Below, in pieces: positions 7,226-14,749 of a DNA stretch of 39,744 nt. The stretch is taken from positions 1-39,744 of the forward strand of contig DXXQ01000216.1 in assembly GCA_019416265.1 (NCBI GenBank), given 5' to 3'. The DNA is from Clostridiales bacterium. Its GTDB lineage: Bacteria > Bacillota > Clostridia > Lachnospirales > Lachnospiraceae. The translations under genes were made by a program, and so were the position numbers. The notes under the pieces were generated by a model. The model had not been told where the DNA came from. It saw only the letters and a program-made list of their open reading frames with translations, and made no database searches. Positions within the stretch are counted from its first letter, which is position 1; every line of letters begins with the position of its first letter.

Positions 7226-9034
7226 ATGATAGACCAGAGTAAAATCAGAAATTTCTGTATTATTGCCCATATTGACCACGGTAAATCTACCCTGGCCGAC
7301 CGAATTATTGAGAAGACAGGCCTTCTTACTGAGCGCGAAATGCAGTCGCAGATCCTGGATAACATGGATCTGGAGAGAGAGAGAGGAATCACGATCAAAT
7401 CTCAGGCAGTGCGTATTGTATATAAGGCTCAGGATGGCGAAGAATATATTCTTAACCTGATCGACACACCGGGACATGTAGACTTTAACTATGAGGTATC
7501 CCGAAGCCTTGCAGCCTGCGATGGAGCAATTCTCGTTGTAGACGCTGCCCAGGGAATTGAGGCACAGACCCTGGCAAACGTATATCTTGCCCTGGATCAT
7601 GACCTTGATGTGATCCCGGTCATTAACAAGATCGATCTGCCCAGTGCAGATCCTGACCGTGTAGTTGCAGAGATCGAGGATATCATCGGTCTTGAGGCTC
7701 ACGATGCGCCGCGGATTTCAGCTAAGACAGGGGTGAATATCGAAGGTGTTCTGGAGCAGATCGTGCATAAGATCCCGGCTCCCCACGGAGATGTGGATGC
7801 ACCGCTGAAAGCCCTTATTTTTGACTCTATATACGACCCGTATAAGGGAGTGATCGTATTCTGCCGCCTTATGGACGGAAGAGTGCGCAAGGGAACGCCG
7901 ATCCGTATGATGGCTACAGGCTTTTCCACAGAGGTGGTTGAGGTAGGTACCTTTGGAGCAGGGCAGTTTATCCCCTGTGAGGAGCTGACTGCCGGAATGG
8001 TCGGCTATATCACAGCGAGCATTAAAAATGTCCGTGATACCCGTGTCGGCGATACGATCACCAACAGCAGCAATCCCTGCGCAGAGGCGCTTCCGGGATA
8101 CAAAAAAGTAAATCCTATGGTTTACTGCGGACTCTATCCGGCGGACGGAGCGAAATACGGAGATCTCCGTGACGCACTTGAAAAGCTTCAGTTAAATGAC
8201 GCTTCCCTGTTCTACGAGCCGGAAACTTCTGTAGCCCTTGGCTTTGGCTTCCGCTGCGGATTTCTCGGACTTCTCCATCTGGAGATCATACAGGAGCGTC
8301 TGGAGAGGGAATATAACCTCGACCTTGTAACGACTGCACCAAGCGTTATTTACAAGGTTTATAAGACCAACGGAGAGGTCATTGACCTGACGAACCCTAC
8401 TAATCTTCCGGATCCATCAGAGATCGAGTACATGGAAGAGCCTATGGTAAATGCGGAGATCATGGTGACAACAGAATTTATCGGCGCCATCATGGAGCTC
8501 TGCCAGGAGAGAAGAGGCCAGTACCTGGGAATGGATTATATGGAAGAAACAAGGGCGCTGCTGAAGTATAAGCTGCCGTTGAATGAGATTATCTATGATT
8601 TCTTTGATGCTCTGAAATCCAGATCCAGAGGCTATGCATCTCTGGATTATGAGCTGTGCGGATATGAGCGCAGCGAGCTTGTGAAGCTGGATATTCTTGT
8701 AAATAAAGAAGAGGTAGATGCTCTTTCCTTTATCGTACACAGTGAAACTGCTTACGAGAGAGGACGCAAGATGTGTGAAAAGCTGAAGGATGAGATTCCC
8801 AGACAGCTTTTTGAGATCCCGATCCAGGCTGCCATAGGAAGCAAGGTTATTGCCAGAGAGACGGTAAGAGCCATGCGTAAAGACGTTCTTGCCAAATGCT
8901 ACGGCGGAGATATCTCCCGTAAGAAGAAGCTTCTTGAGAAACAGAAGGAAGGTAAGAAGCGTATGCGCCAGGTAGGAAATGTGGAGATTCCGCAGAAGGC
9001 ATTTATGAGTGTTCTGAAGCTGGATGATAAATAA
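7226..9034 (+). CDS. lepA: Elongation factor 4 (LepA), ribosome-associated GTPase
   Basis: LepA is a translational GTPase that acts on ribosomes in late initiation or stalled elongation. The 602-residue product has the family length. GTPase motifs are all visible: AHIDHGKSTLADR (G1), ERGITIKSQ (G2), IDTPGHVDFNYEV (G3), NKIDLPSADP (G4). The LepA-specific FRCGFLGLLHLEI and the C-terminal KDVLAKCYGGDISRKKKL with GKKRMRQVGNVEIP distinguish it from EF-G. The ATG follows AGGAGG with a 9-base spacer. It probably heads a transcript with the lipoprotein gene and hemW; lepA-hemW linkage is common in Firmicutes. Confidence 0.98.
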   Translation: MIDQSKIRNFCIIAHIDHGKSTLADRIIEKTGLLTEREMQSQILDNMDLERERGITIKSQAVRIVYKAQDGEEYILNLIDTPGHVDFNYEVSRSLAACDGAILVVDAAQGIEAQTLANVYLALDHDLDVIPVINKIDLPSADPDRVVAEIEDIIGLEAHDAPRISAKTGVNIEGVLEQIVHKIPAPHGDVDAPLKALIFDSIYDPYKGVIVFCRLMDGRVRKGTPIRMMATGFSTEVVEVGTFGAGQFIPCEELTAGMVGYITASIKNVRDTRVGDTITNSSNPCAEALPGYKKVNPMVYCGLYPADGAKYGDLRDALEKLQLNDASLFYEPETSVALGFGFRCGFLGLLHLEIIQERLEREYNLDLVTTAPSVIYKVYKTNGEVIDLTNPTNLPDPSEIEYMEEPMVNAEIMVTTEFIGAIMELCQERRGQYLGMDYMEETRALLKYKLPLNEIIYDFFDALKSRSRGYASLDYELCGYERSELVKLDILVNKEEVDALSFIVHSETAYERGRKMCEKLKDEIPRQLFEIPIQAAIGSKVIARETVRAMRKDVLAKCYGGDISRKKKLLEKQKEGKKRMRQVGNVEIPQKAFMSVLKLDDK

Positions 9035-9064
9035 TCACGCACAGAACCCGCGGGAGGAAGTCTG

Positions 9065-9406
9065 ATGAGAAAAGTATATAAAAAGGGCCTGGCTGTTTTG
9101 GCAGTTCTGACAGGATGTGTCCTGATTTCCGGATGTGGCTGCGGCAAAAAGAAAGCGCCGGACGACGATGCCACACGGGTAAGGCAGATTACCATCACTC
9201 CTGAGGCAACGCCTACTCCGGCTCCGGATCAGATCAGCCGGAAAGCAATATCTGTAAACGGCGATCTGACCATGGTGAATCTTTATCTTGCAGAGGAGAA
9301 ACAGGATCCGGCAGAAACCGCCGGTGAAACAGAAGGCTCAGAAACAGACGGTACAGAAACAGACAGTACAGAAACAGATGGGACAGAGGATGGAAGTGAA
9401 GAATAA
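9065..9406 (+). CDS. Small lipoprotein of unknown function
   Basis: The 113-residue product has a lipoprotein signal peptide: a basic start, a hydrophobic stretch and the lipobox LISGC, giving Cys near residue 25 as the lipid-modified residue. The mature part is short and low in complexity: a Pro/Thr-rich segment (ITPEATPTPAPD), a short conserved-looking ISVNGDLTMVNLYLAEE, and a tail of ETDGT-type five-residue repeats. ATG 9065 is preceded by GGAGG. The 3' end overlaps the likely hemW start by 17 bases. No function can be assigned from sequence. Confidence 0.75.
   Translation: MRKVYKKGLAVLAVLTGCVLISGCGCGKKKAPDDDATRVRQITITPEATPTPAPDQISRKAISVNGDLTMVNLYLAEEKQDPAETAGETEGSETDGTETDSTETDGTEDGSEE
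9326..9385 (+). repeat. Four tandem 15-base repeats at the end of the lipoprotein gene
   Basis: The unit GAAACAGACGGTACA occurs in four head-to-tail copies with small differences (9326, 9341, 9356, 9371), coding ETEGS-ETDGT-ETDST-ETDGT. The array ends five bases before the proposed hemW ATG at 9390. Length change by slippage would keep the lipoprotein frame. Confidence 0.85.
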
Positions 9407-10541
9407 TCATACAGCTTCCATGGAAATCTATGTTCATATTCCTTTTTGTGCAAAAAAATGTGAATACTGCGATTTCCTTTCCGGACCGGCAGGAGGAAAG
9501 GAGCAAAGAGCTTATGTACAGGCTCTTTTAAAGGAAATCCGGGCGGCAGAAGAAGGTAAGGGAAGGGGTGTGTCCTCCATATTTATTGGAGGCGGCACTC
9601 CTTCTCTTTTGAAAGAAGATTTACTTGGAAGTATTCTGGAAAAAATATATGAGACATTTACCCTGGAGGAGGACGCGGAGATTTCCATAGAGGTGAATCC
9701 GGGCACAGCTTCATTCAGAAAGCTGGAAGCTTACCGGAAAATGGGGATCAACCGTCTCAGCATCGGTCTGCAGTCAACAGATGACAAAGAGCTTAAAACG
9801 CTGGGACGCCTTCATAATTATGCCGGATTTCTTGAGACATATCAGGCAGCGAGAGCAGCCGGCTTTGACAATATGAATGTGGATCTGATGAGCGCTCTGC
9901 CTGATCAGACCTACGAAGGATGGGTCAGAAATCTGCAGACAGTGGCAGAGCTTTCCCCTGAGCACATTTCCGCATACAGCCTCATTATTGAGGAAGGAAC
10001 GCCCTTTGCCGGCAAAGCGCTGAATCTGCCGGATGAAGAAACAGAATACCGGATGTATGAGGATACAGCATCTATTCTTGCCCGGTACGGATATGAGCAG
10101 TATGAGATTTCCAATTATGCAAAAAAAGGCAGAAGATGCAGGCATAATGTGGGGTACTGGACAAGACAGGATTATCTGGGACTTGGGCTGGGAGCAGCTT
10201 CTCTTTGGGGAAACAGGCGGTTTTCCAATACGGAAAGTATGGAGGAATATCTGAGAGACAGCGCTTTTCCGGAAAAAATCCGCAAAATGGAACCGGTTCT
10301 TACCAGGGAGGATGAGATGGCAGAGTTCATGTTCCTTGGCCTGCGCATGACAGAGGGAGTTTCAGAAGGGGAGTTTGAACGTGAGTTTGGCGTTAAAATA
10401 GAAGAAATCTACGGGGAGGTACTGAAGAAATATTTTGGTATGGAGCTTCTGGAAAAGAAAGACGGGAAGATTTTTCTCACCAGAAAAGGGATCCATGTCA
10501 GTAATTCCGTAATGGCGGATTTTCTTTTGGAAACACCTTGA
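9390..10541 (+). CDS. hemW: HemW-type radical SAM heme chaperone (formerly oxygen-independent coproporphyrinogen oxidase-like)
   Basis: HemW is a radical SAM protein thought to bind heme and pass it to client proteins; it is not a true HemN. The radical SAM motif CAKKCEYC gives Cys 20, 24 and 27. Next come IFIGGGTPSLL, the SIGLQSTDDKELKTLGR segment, and DLMSALPDQTYEGW. The C-terminal part has GLGLGAASLWGNRRFSN and the HemW-type helical domain. The start is uncertain: ATG 9390 gives 383 residues and overlaps the preceding gene. ATG 9420 (MEIYVHIPFC) would also give a complete protein but has no ribosome site, and an open frame further up runs through the repeat array. The gene likely shares the lepA transcript. 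Confidence 0.88.
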   Translation: MEVKNNHTASMEIYVHIPFCAKKCEYCDFLSGPAGGKEQRAYVQALLKEIRAAEEGKGRGVSSIFIGGGTPSLLKEDLLGSILEKIYETFTLEEDAEISIEVNPGTASFRKLEAYRKMGINRLSIGLQSTDDKELKTLGRLHNYAGFLETYQAARAAGFDNMNVDLMSALPDQTYEGWVRNLQTVAELSPEHISAYSLIIEEGTPFAGKALNLPDEETEYRMYEDTASILARYGYEQYEISNYAKKGRRCRHNVGYWTRQDYLGLGLGAASLWGNRRFSNTESMEEYLRDSAFPEKIRKMEPVLTREDEMAEFMFLGLRMTEGVSEGEFEREFGVKIEEIYGEVLKKYFGMELLEKKDGKIFLTRKGIHVSNSVMADFLLETP

Positions 10542-10566
10542 CGAACAAATGTTCATGTATTATACT
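10538..10566 (+). promoter_or_regulatory. Sigma-A promoter of uvrA
   Basis: TTGACG (10538-10543) and TATACT (10561-10566) are exactly 17 bases apart. The -35 overlaps the hemW stop codon. The spacer contains a LexA-type operator, so the promoter is probably damage-inducible. Confidence 0.75.
10542..10554 (+). promoter_or_regulatory. LexA (SOS) operator in the uvrA promoter
   Basis: CGAACAAATGTTC fits the Gram-positive LexA/DinR consensus CGAAC-RNRY-GTTC at every position. It sits between the -35 and -10, where bound LexA would block RNA polymerase. uvrA is a classic SOS gene. Confidence 0.8.
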
Positions 10567-10609
10567 GGGGAAAAACGTAAGAATAACAGGAGAATAACAG
10601 GAGGAACAA

Positions 10610-13453
10610 ATGGCGGAGAACGTGACAAAGAAACAGTTCATCAGAATCAGGGGAGCCAATGTAAATAATCTTAAGAATTTAAGCGTGGATATACCGAGAG
10701 ATCAATTTGTGGTGCTTACGGGCTTGAGCGGTTCTGGTAAGTCTTCTCTGGCATTTGATACGATATATGCAGAAGGACAGAGGCGTTACATGGAGTCTCT
10801 TTCTTCTTACGCAAGACAGTTCCTGGGACAGATGGAGAAACCGGATGTGGAGAGCATTGAAGGACTTCCCCCTGCGATTTCCATAGATCAGAAGTCCACC
10901 AACAGGAACCCCCGCTCCACAGTGGGAACTGTGACGGAAATTTACGATTATTTCAGACTTCTCTATGCACGAGTGGGAATCCCTCACTGTCCCAAGTGCG
11001 GAAGAGAGATCCGGCGTCAGACTGTCGACCAGATGGTGGACAGCATCATGGCCATGCCGGAGAGGACGAAAGTGCAGCTTCTTGCACCTGTGGTAAGGGG
11101 AAGGAAGGGAACCCATGCGAAGCTTCTGGATCATGCCAGGAGAAGCGGATATGTCCGCGTCCAGATTGACGGAAGCGTGTATGAGCTTTCGGAAGAAATC
11201 TCCCTTGATAAGAATATTAAGCATAATATTGAGATCATTGTAGACAGACTTGTGGTGAAGCCCGGAATCGAGAAGCGCCTTTCCGACTCCATTGAAACGG
11301 TTCTGGAGCTTGCAGACGGTCTTCTGACCGTGGATACCATGGACGGGGAGCTTCATAATTTCAGCCAGAGCTTTTCCTGTCCGGACTGCGGCATCAGTGT
11401 GGATGAAATTGAGCCGCGAAGCTTTTCCTTTAACAATCCCTTCGGCGCCTGTCCCGACTGTCTGGGCCTCGGCTATAAGATGGAATTTGACATTGATCTG
11501 ATGATACCGGACCAGAGCCTGAGCATTGCCCAGGGAGCCATTGCCGTTGTGGGATGGCAGTCCTGCGTCACCCAGGGAAGTTTTTCCAGAGCCATTCTCG
11601 ACGCTCTTGCGAAAGAGTATGAGTTCAGCCTGGAAACGCCGTTTAAGGATTATCCGGAAAAGATAAAAAATATTATCATCAACGGTACGGACGGACATTC
11701 CGTGAAGGTTTATTATAAGGGCCAGAGAGGAGAAGGCGTCTACGATGTTGCCTTCCAGGGCCTTCTCAGGAATGTGGAACAGCGTTACAGGGAAACTGGA
11801 TCAGATACAATGAAGCAGGAATATGAATCCTTTATGCGTATTACCCCCTGTAAGACCTGTAAGGGGCAGAGGCTGAAGAAGGAATCTCTGGCAGTTACTG
11901 TGGCAGATAAAAATATTTACGAGGTCACCAGTCTCTCTATAGAGAACCTGAAGAAATTCCTGGAGGAAATGCAGCTTTCTGACCAGCAGCTTCTGATAGG
12001 AAAGCAGATATTAAAGGAAATCAAGGCGAGAGTCAGCTTCCTTTCAGACGTAGGACTGGACTATCTTTCCCTTGGGCGGGCTACAGCTACGCTTTCCGGA
12101 GGTGAGGCACAGAGAATCCGCCTTGCCACACAGATCGGCTCCGGCCTTGTGGGAGTTGCCTATATTCTGGACGAACCGAGTATCGGCCTTCATCAGAGGG
12201 ATAACGATAAGCTTCTCCAGTCGCTGATGAAGCTGCGGGATCTGGGAAACAGCCTTATTGTGGTGGAACACGATGAGGATACTATGCGGGCTGCGGACTG
12301 CGTGGTGGATATCGGACCGGGGGCAGGAGAGCACGGCGGACAGCTGGTGGGAATCGGTACTGCCGAGGATCTGATGAAGAACGAAAATTCTATTACAGGG
12401 GCGTACCTCAGCGGGAAAGTGAAAATCCCGGTTCCAAAGGAGCGCCGGGTACCTGCAGATTTCCTTACCATCAAGGGAGCCTATGAGAACAACCTGAAGA
12501 ATATTGATGTGGATATTCCTCTTGGAGTTATGACCTGTATCACAGGTGTTTCCGGTTCCGGAAAGAGTTCTCTGATCAATGAGATCCTATATAAACGCCT
12601 TGCAAGAGACCTGAATCACGCAAGGATCATTCCCGGTAAACACAAAGATCTGATCGGCGTTGAGAAGCTTGACAAGGTCATCAATATTGACCAGTCTCCC
12701 ATCGGTCGTACGCCCAGATCGAATCCTGCCACATATACAGGGGTATTTGATCAGATCAGAGATCTTTTTGCAGCTACCTCAGACGCGAAGGCGAAGGGCT
12801 ACAAGAAGGGACGTTTCAGCTTTAATGTAAAAGGCGGACGGTGCGAGGCCTGCAGCGGAGACGGAATTATCAAGATAGAAATGCATTTTCTCCCGGATGT
12901 TTATGTGCCCTGCGAGGTATGTAAAGGGAAACGCTACAACAGGGAGACTCTGGAAGTCAAATATAAAGACAAAAATATTTACGATGTCCTGAATATGACA
13001 GTGGAGGAGGCGCTGCCCTTCTTTGAAAATGTTCCTTCTATTAAGAGAAAGATAGAAACTCTTCACGATGTGGGACTTTCCTATATCAGGCTGGGACAGC
13101 CCTCCACTGAGCTTTCCGGAGGCGAGGCCCAGAGAATCAAGCTTGCCACAGAGCTGAGCAAGAGAAGCACAGGAAAGACGATCTATATTCTGGATGAGCC
13201 TACCACGGGACTTCATTTTGCAGACGTCCATAAGCTGATCGAGATCTTGAAGAGGCTTTCAGAGGGCGGAAACACGGTGGTTGTCATCGAACACAACCTG
13301 GATGTGATCAAGACTGCGGATTATATTATAGATATCGGACCGGAAGGCGGAGACCGGGGAGGAACGGTGATAGCAAAGGGAACGCCGGAGGAAATTGCCG
13401 CGAACCCTGTTTCTTATACAGGACAGTATATAAAAAAATATCTGGAAGACTGA
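10610..13453 (+). CDS. uvrA: Excinuclease ABC subunit A
   Basis: UvrA is the damage-sensing ATPase of nucleotide excision repair; it loads UvrB on lesions. The 947-residue product has the family length. There are two ABC modules, with Walker A GLSGSGKSSLAF near residue 38 and GVSGSGKSSLINE near 645. Signature motifs LSGGEAQRIRLA and LSGGEAQRIKLA and Walker B ILDEPSIGLH and ILDEPTTGLH are intact. Zinc-binding cysteine pairs are visible as CPDCGISVDE with CPDCLGLG, and CEACSGDG with CEVCKGKRY. ATG 10610 follows ACAGGAGG. It has its own promoter with a LexA site, so it is likely induced by DNA damage. No uvrB or uvrC is in the window. Confidence 0.98.
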   Translation: MAENVTKKQFIRIRGANVNNLKNLSVDIPRDQFVVLTGLSGSGKSSLAFDTIYAEGQRRYMESLSSYARQFLGQMEKPDVESIEGLPPAISIDQKSTNRNPRSTVGTVTEIYDYFRLLYARVGIPHCPKCGREIRRQTVDQMVDSIMAMPERTKVQLLAPVVRGRKGTHAKLLDHARRSGYVRVQIDGSVYELSEEISLDKNIKHNIEIIVDRLVVKPGIEKRLSDSIETVLELADGLLTVDTMDGELHNFSQSFSCPDCGISVDEIEPRSFSFNNPFGACPDCLGLGYKMEFDIDLMIPDQSLSIAQGAIAVVGWQSCVTQGSFSRAILDALAKEYEFSLETPFKDYPEKIKNIIINGTDGHSVKVYYKGQRGEGVYDVAFQGLLRNVEQRYRETGSDTMKQEYESFMRITPCKTCKGQRLKKESLAVTVADKNIYEVTSLSIENLKKFLEEMQLSDQQLLIGKQILKEIKARVSFLSDVGLDYLSLGRATATLSGGEAQRIRLATQIGSGLVGVAYILDEPSIGLHQRDNDKLLQSLMKLRDLGNSLIVVEHDEDTMRAADCVVDIGPGAGEHGGQLVGIGTAEDLMKNENSITGAYLSGKVKIPVPKERRVPADFLTIKGAYENNLKNIDVDIPLGVMTCITGVSGSGKSSLINEILYKRLARDLNHARIIPGKHKDLIGVEKLDKVINIDQSPIGRTPRSNPATYTGVFDQIRDLFAATSDAKAKGYKKGRFSFNVKGGRCEACSGDGIIKIEMHFLPDVYVPCEVCKGKRYNRETLEVKYKDKNIYDVLNMTVEEALPFFENVPSIKRKIETLHDVGLSYIRLGQPSTELSGGEAQRIKLATELSKRSTGKTIYILDEPTTGLHFADVHKLIEILKRLSEGGNTVVVIEHNLDVIKTADYIIDIGPEGGDRGGTVIAKGTPEEIAANPVSYTGQYIKKYLED

Positions 13454-13483
13454 CGGGGGCTTTTCTTTTTGAAGATTATTGTA

Positions 13484-13489
13484 TATAAT
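13484..13489 (+). promoter_or_regulatory. Candidate -10 element for the mreB/mbl transcript
   Basis: A perfect TATAAT lies 31 bases after the uvrA stop and just before the structured leader. No convincing -35 is seen at the usual spacing (TTTTCT at 17 bases). If real, the leader of the next gene is about 147 bases. Confidence 0.35.
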
Positions 13490-13499
13490 GAGAGGAACA

Positions 13500-13539
13500 G
13501 ACACAGGAGCCGGGGATAAGGCTCTGTGTCAGAGCCCTT
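13500..13539 (+). other. Two mutually exclusive hairpins in the mreB/mbl leader
   Basis: Stem 1 pairs GACACAG-AGCC (13500-13511, one bulged G) with GGCTCTGTGTC (13520-13530). Stem 2 pairs AAGGCTCT (13518-13525) with AGAGCCCTT (13531-13539, one bulge). Both use 13520-13530, so only one can form. Stem 2 is followed by TAAATAACC and not by a U run, so it is not a standard terminator. Confidence 0.5.
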
Positions 13540-13642
13540 AAATAACCGGAACAGGAGAGAGAACGGGCTGTAGTTTACAAAGGAACAATCATGGAGGAGA
13601 ATGCCGGAACTGCTTCCGGTGAAAGACAGAAAGGAAACACGT

Positions 13643-14632
13643 ATGCCAGCAAATGATATCGGAATTGACCTGGGTACCAGGAACAGCCTGGTGTACTCTA
13701 CGGGAAAGGGGCTTGTTCTGAAAGAACCCTCCGTAGTGGTTTATGATAAAAATTCAGAAAAGATCAGAGCGATCGGCGAAGAAGCCCGGCAGATGTCAGG
13801 ACATGCGATTTCCGACATGGCAGTCATCCGTCCCATCCGTCAGGGCGTGATCGTTGATTATATTGTAATGGAAAAGATGTTGAAATATTTTGTCTCAAGG
13901 GCGCTGGGAAGGCGGGCCTTCCGCAAGCCGCGCATCAGTATCTGCGTTCCAAGCGGGATTACGGAGATTGAGCGCAAGGCAGTGGAGGAGGCCACTTACC
14001 AGGCGGGGGCAAGAGAAGTCTTTCTGGTTGAGGAACCCATTGCCGCGGCTATCGGAGCGGGGGTGGATGTGACCAAGCCTTTCGGAAACTTGATCGTGGA
14101 TATCGGTGCGGGAACGACAGATGCCGCTGTGATTTCTCTGGCCGGAGTTGTGGTTTCCAGCTCCGTCAAGGTTGCCGGGGATGCCTTTGATCAGGCCATT
14201 ATGAATTATATCAGAGAGAAACACAGCCTTTTCATCGGGGAGGATCTGGCAGAGAAGATCAAGATACAGATTGGAACTGCCTGTGAGGAAGCGGAGCCCA
14301 GAACCATGGAGGTAAAGGGCCGTAATGTGATTACCGGACTGCCCAAGGTTGCCACTCTGACTTCAGAGGAGATCAGAATGGCGCTGAAGGACGCCACGAA
14401 TCAGATTGTGGAGACTGTCCACGGAGTCCTTGAGAAAACACCGCCGGAGCTTGCTGCCGATATTGTGGACAGAGGAATCGTCCTTACAGGAGGCGGAGCA
14501 ATGCTCCATGGTATGGATACACTGATCGAGCAGAGGACAGGGGTGAGTACGCTCATTGTCCAGGATGCCATGGGCGTAGTGGCTGTAGGTACAGGCAAAT
14601 ACGCGGAGGTTATGGCGAAATTCGAAGGATAA
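13643..14632 (+). CDS. mreB: MreB/Mbl-family actin-like cell-shape protein
   Basis: MreB-type filaments guide lateral wall synthesis in rod cells. The 329-residue product has actin-fold nucleotide motifs: DIGIDLGTRNSLVY (phosphate 1), IVDIGAGTTDAAVISL (phosphate 2) and GIVLTGGGAMLHG (adenosine), plus VEEPIAAAIGAG. Start ATG 13643 (MPANDIGID) has AAAGGA before it. An ATG at 13601 gives 14 extra residues with GGAGG only 3 bases away, which I consider less likely. The gene stands alone, without mreC or mreD, and ends in a strong terminator. That setting suggests an Mbl or MreBH-type paralogue as an alternative name. The 21-codon open frame starting at 13591 overlaps its start. Confidence 0.88.
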   Translation: MPANDIGIDLGTRNSLVYSTGKGLVLKEPSVVVYDKNSEKIRAIGEEARQMSGHAISDMAVIRPIRQGVIVDYIVMEKMLKYFVSRALGRRAFRKPRISICVPSGITEIERKAVEEATYQAGAREVFLVEEPIAAAIGAGVDVTKPFGNLIVDIGAGTTDAAVISLAGVVVSSSVKVAGDAFDQAIMNYIREKHSLFIGEDLAEKIKIQIGTACEEAEPRTMEVKGRNVITGLPKVATLTSEEIRMALKDATNQIVETVHGVLEKTPPELAADIVDRGIVLTGGGAMLHGMDTLIEQRTGVSTLIVQDAMGVVAVGTGKYAEVMAKFEG

Positions 14633-14638
14633 GGCAGG

Positions 14639-14665
14639 GGGTGCTGCAGTTGCAGCGCCCTTTTT
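14639..14665 (+). terminator. Rho-independent terminator after mreB/mbl
   Basis: A 9-bp stem (GGGTGCTGC with GCAGCGCCC, one G-U pair) with loop AGTT is followed by TTTTT. It starts 7 bases after the stop. Confidence 0.9.
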
Positions 14666-14749
14666 GACGTTGACCCGCTGACAGTGCGAAGCTGCAGGGG
14701 GGTCAGAGGAATTTGAGTTGTTAGAATGTGCGGAAATGGAGAGATACAA

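Noticed and set aside
9288..9389. N-terminal extension of hemW through the tandem repeats
   Set aside because: It would encode a KQKAQKQTVQ-type low-complexity stretch that is only the repeat array read in another frame; HemW proteins start close to the IPFC motif.
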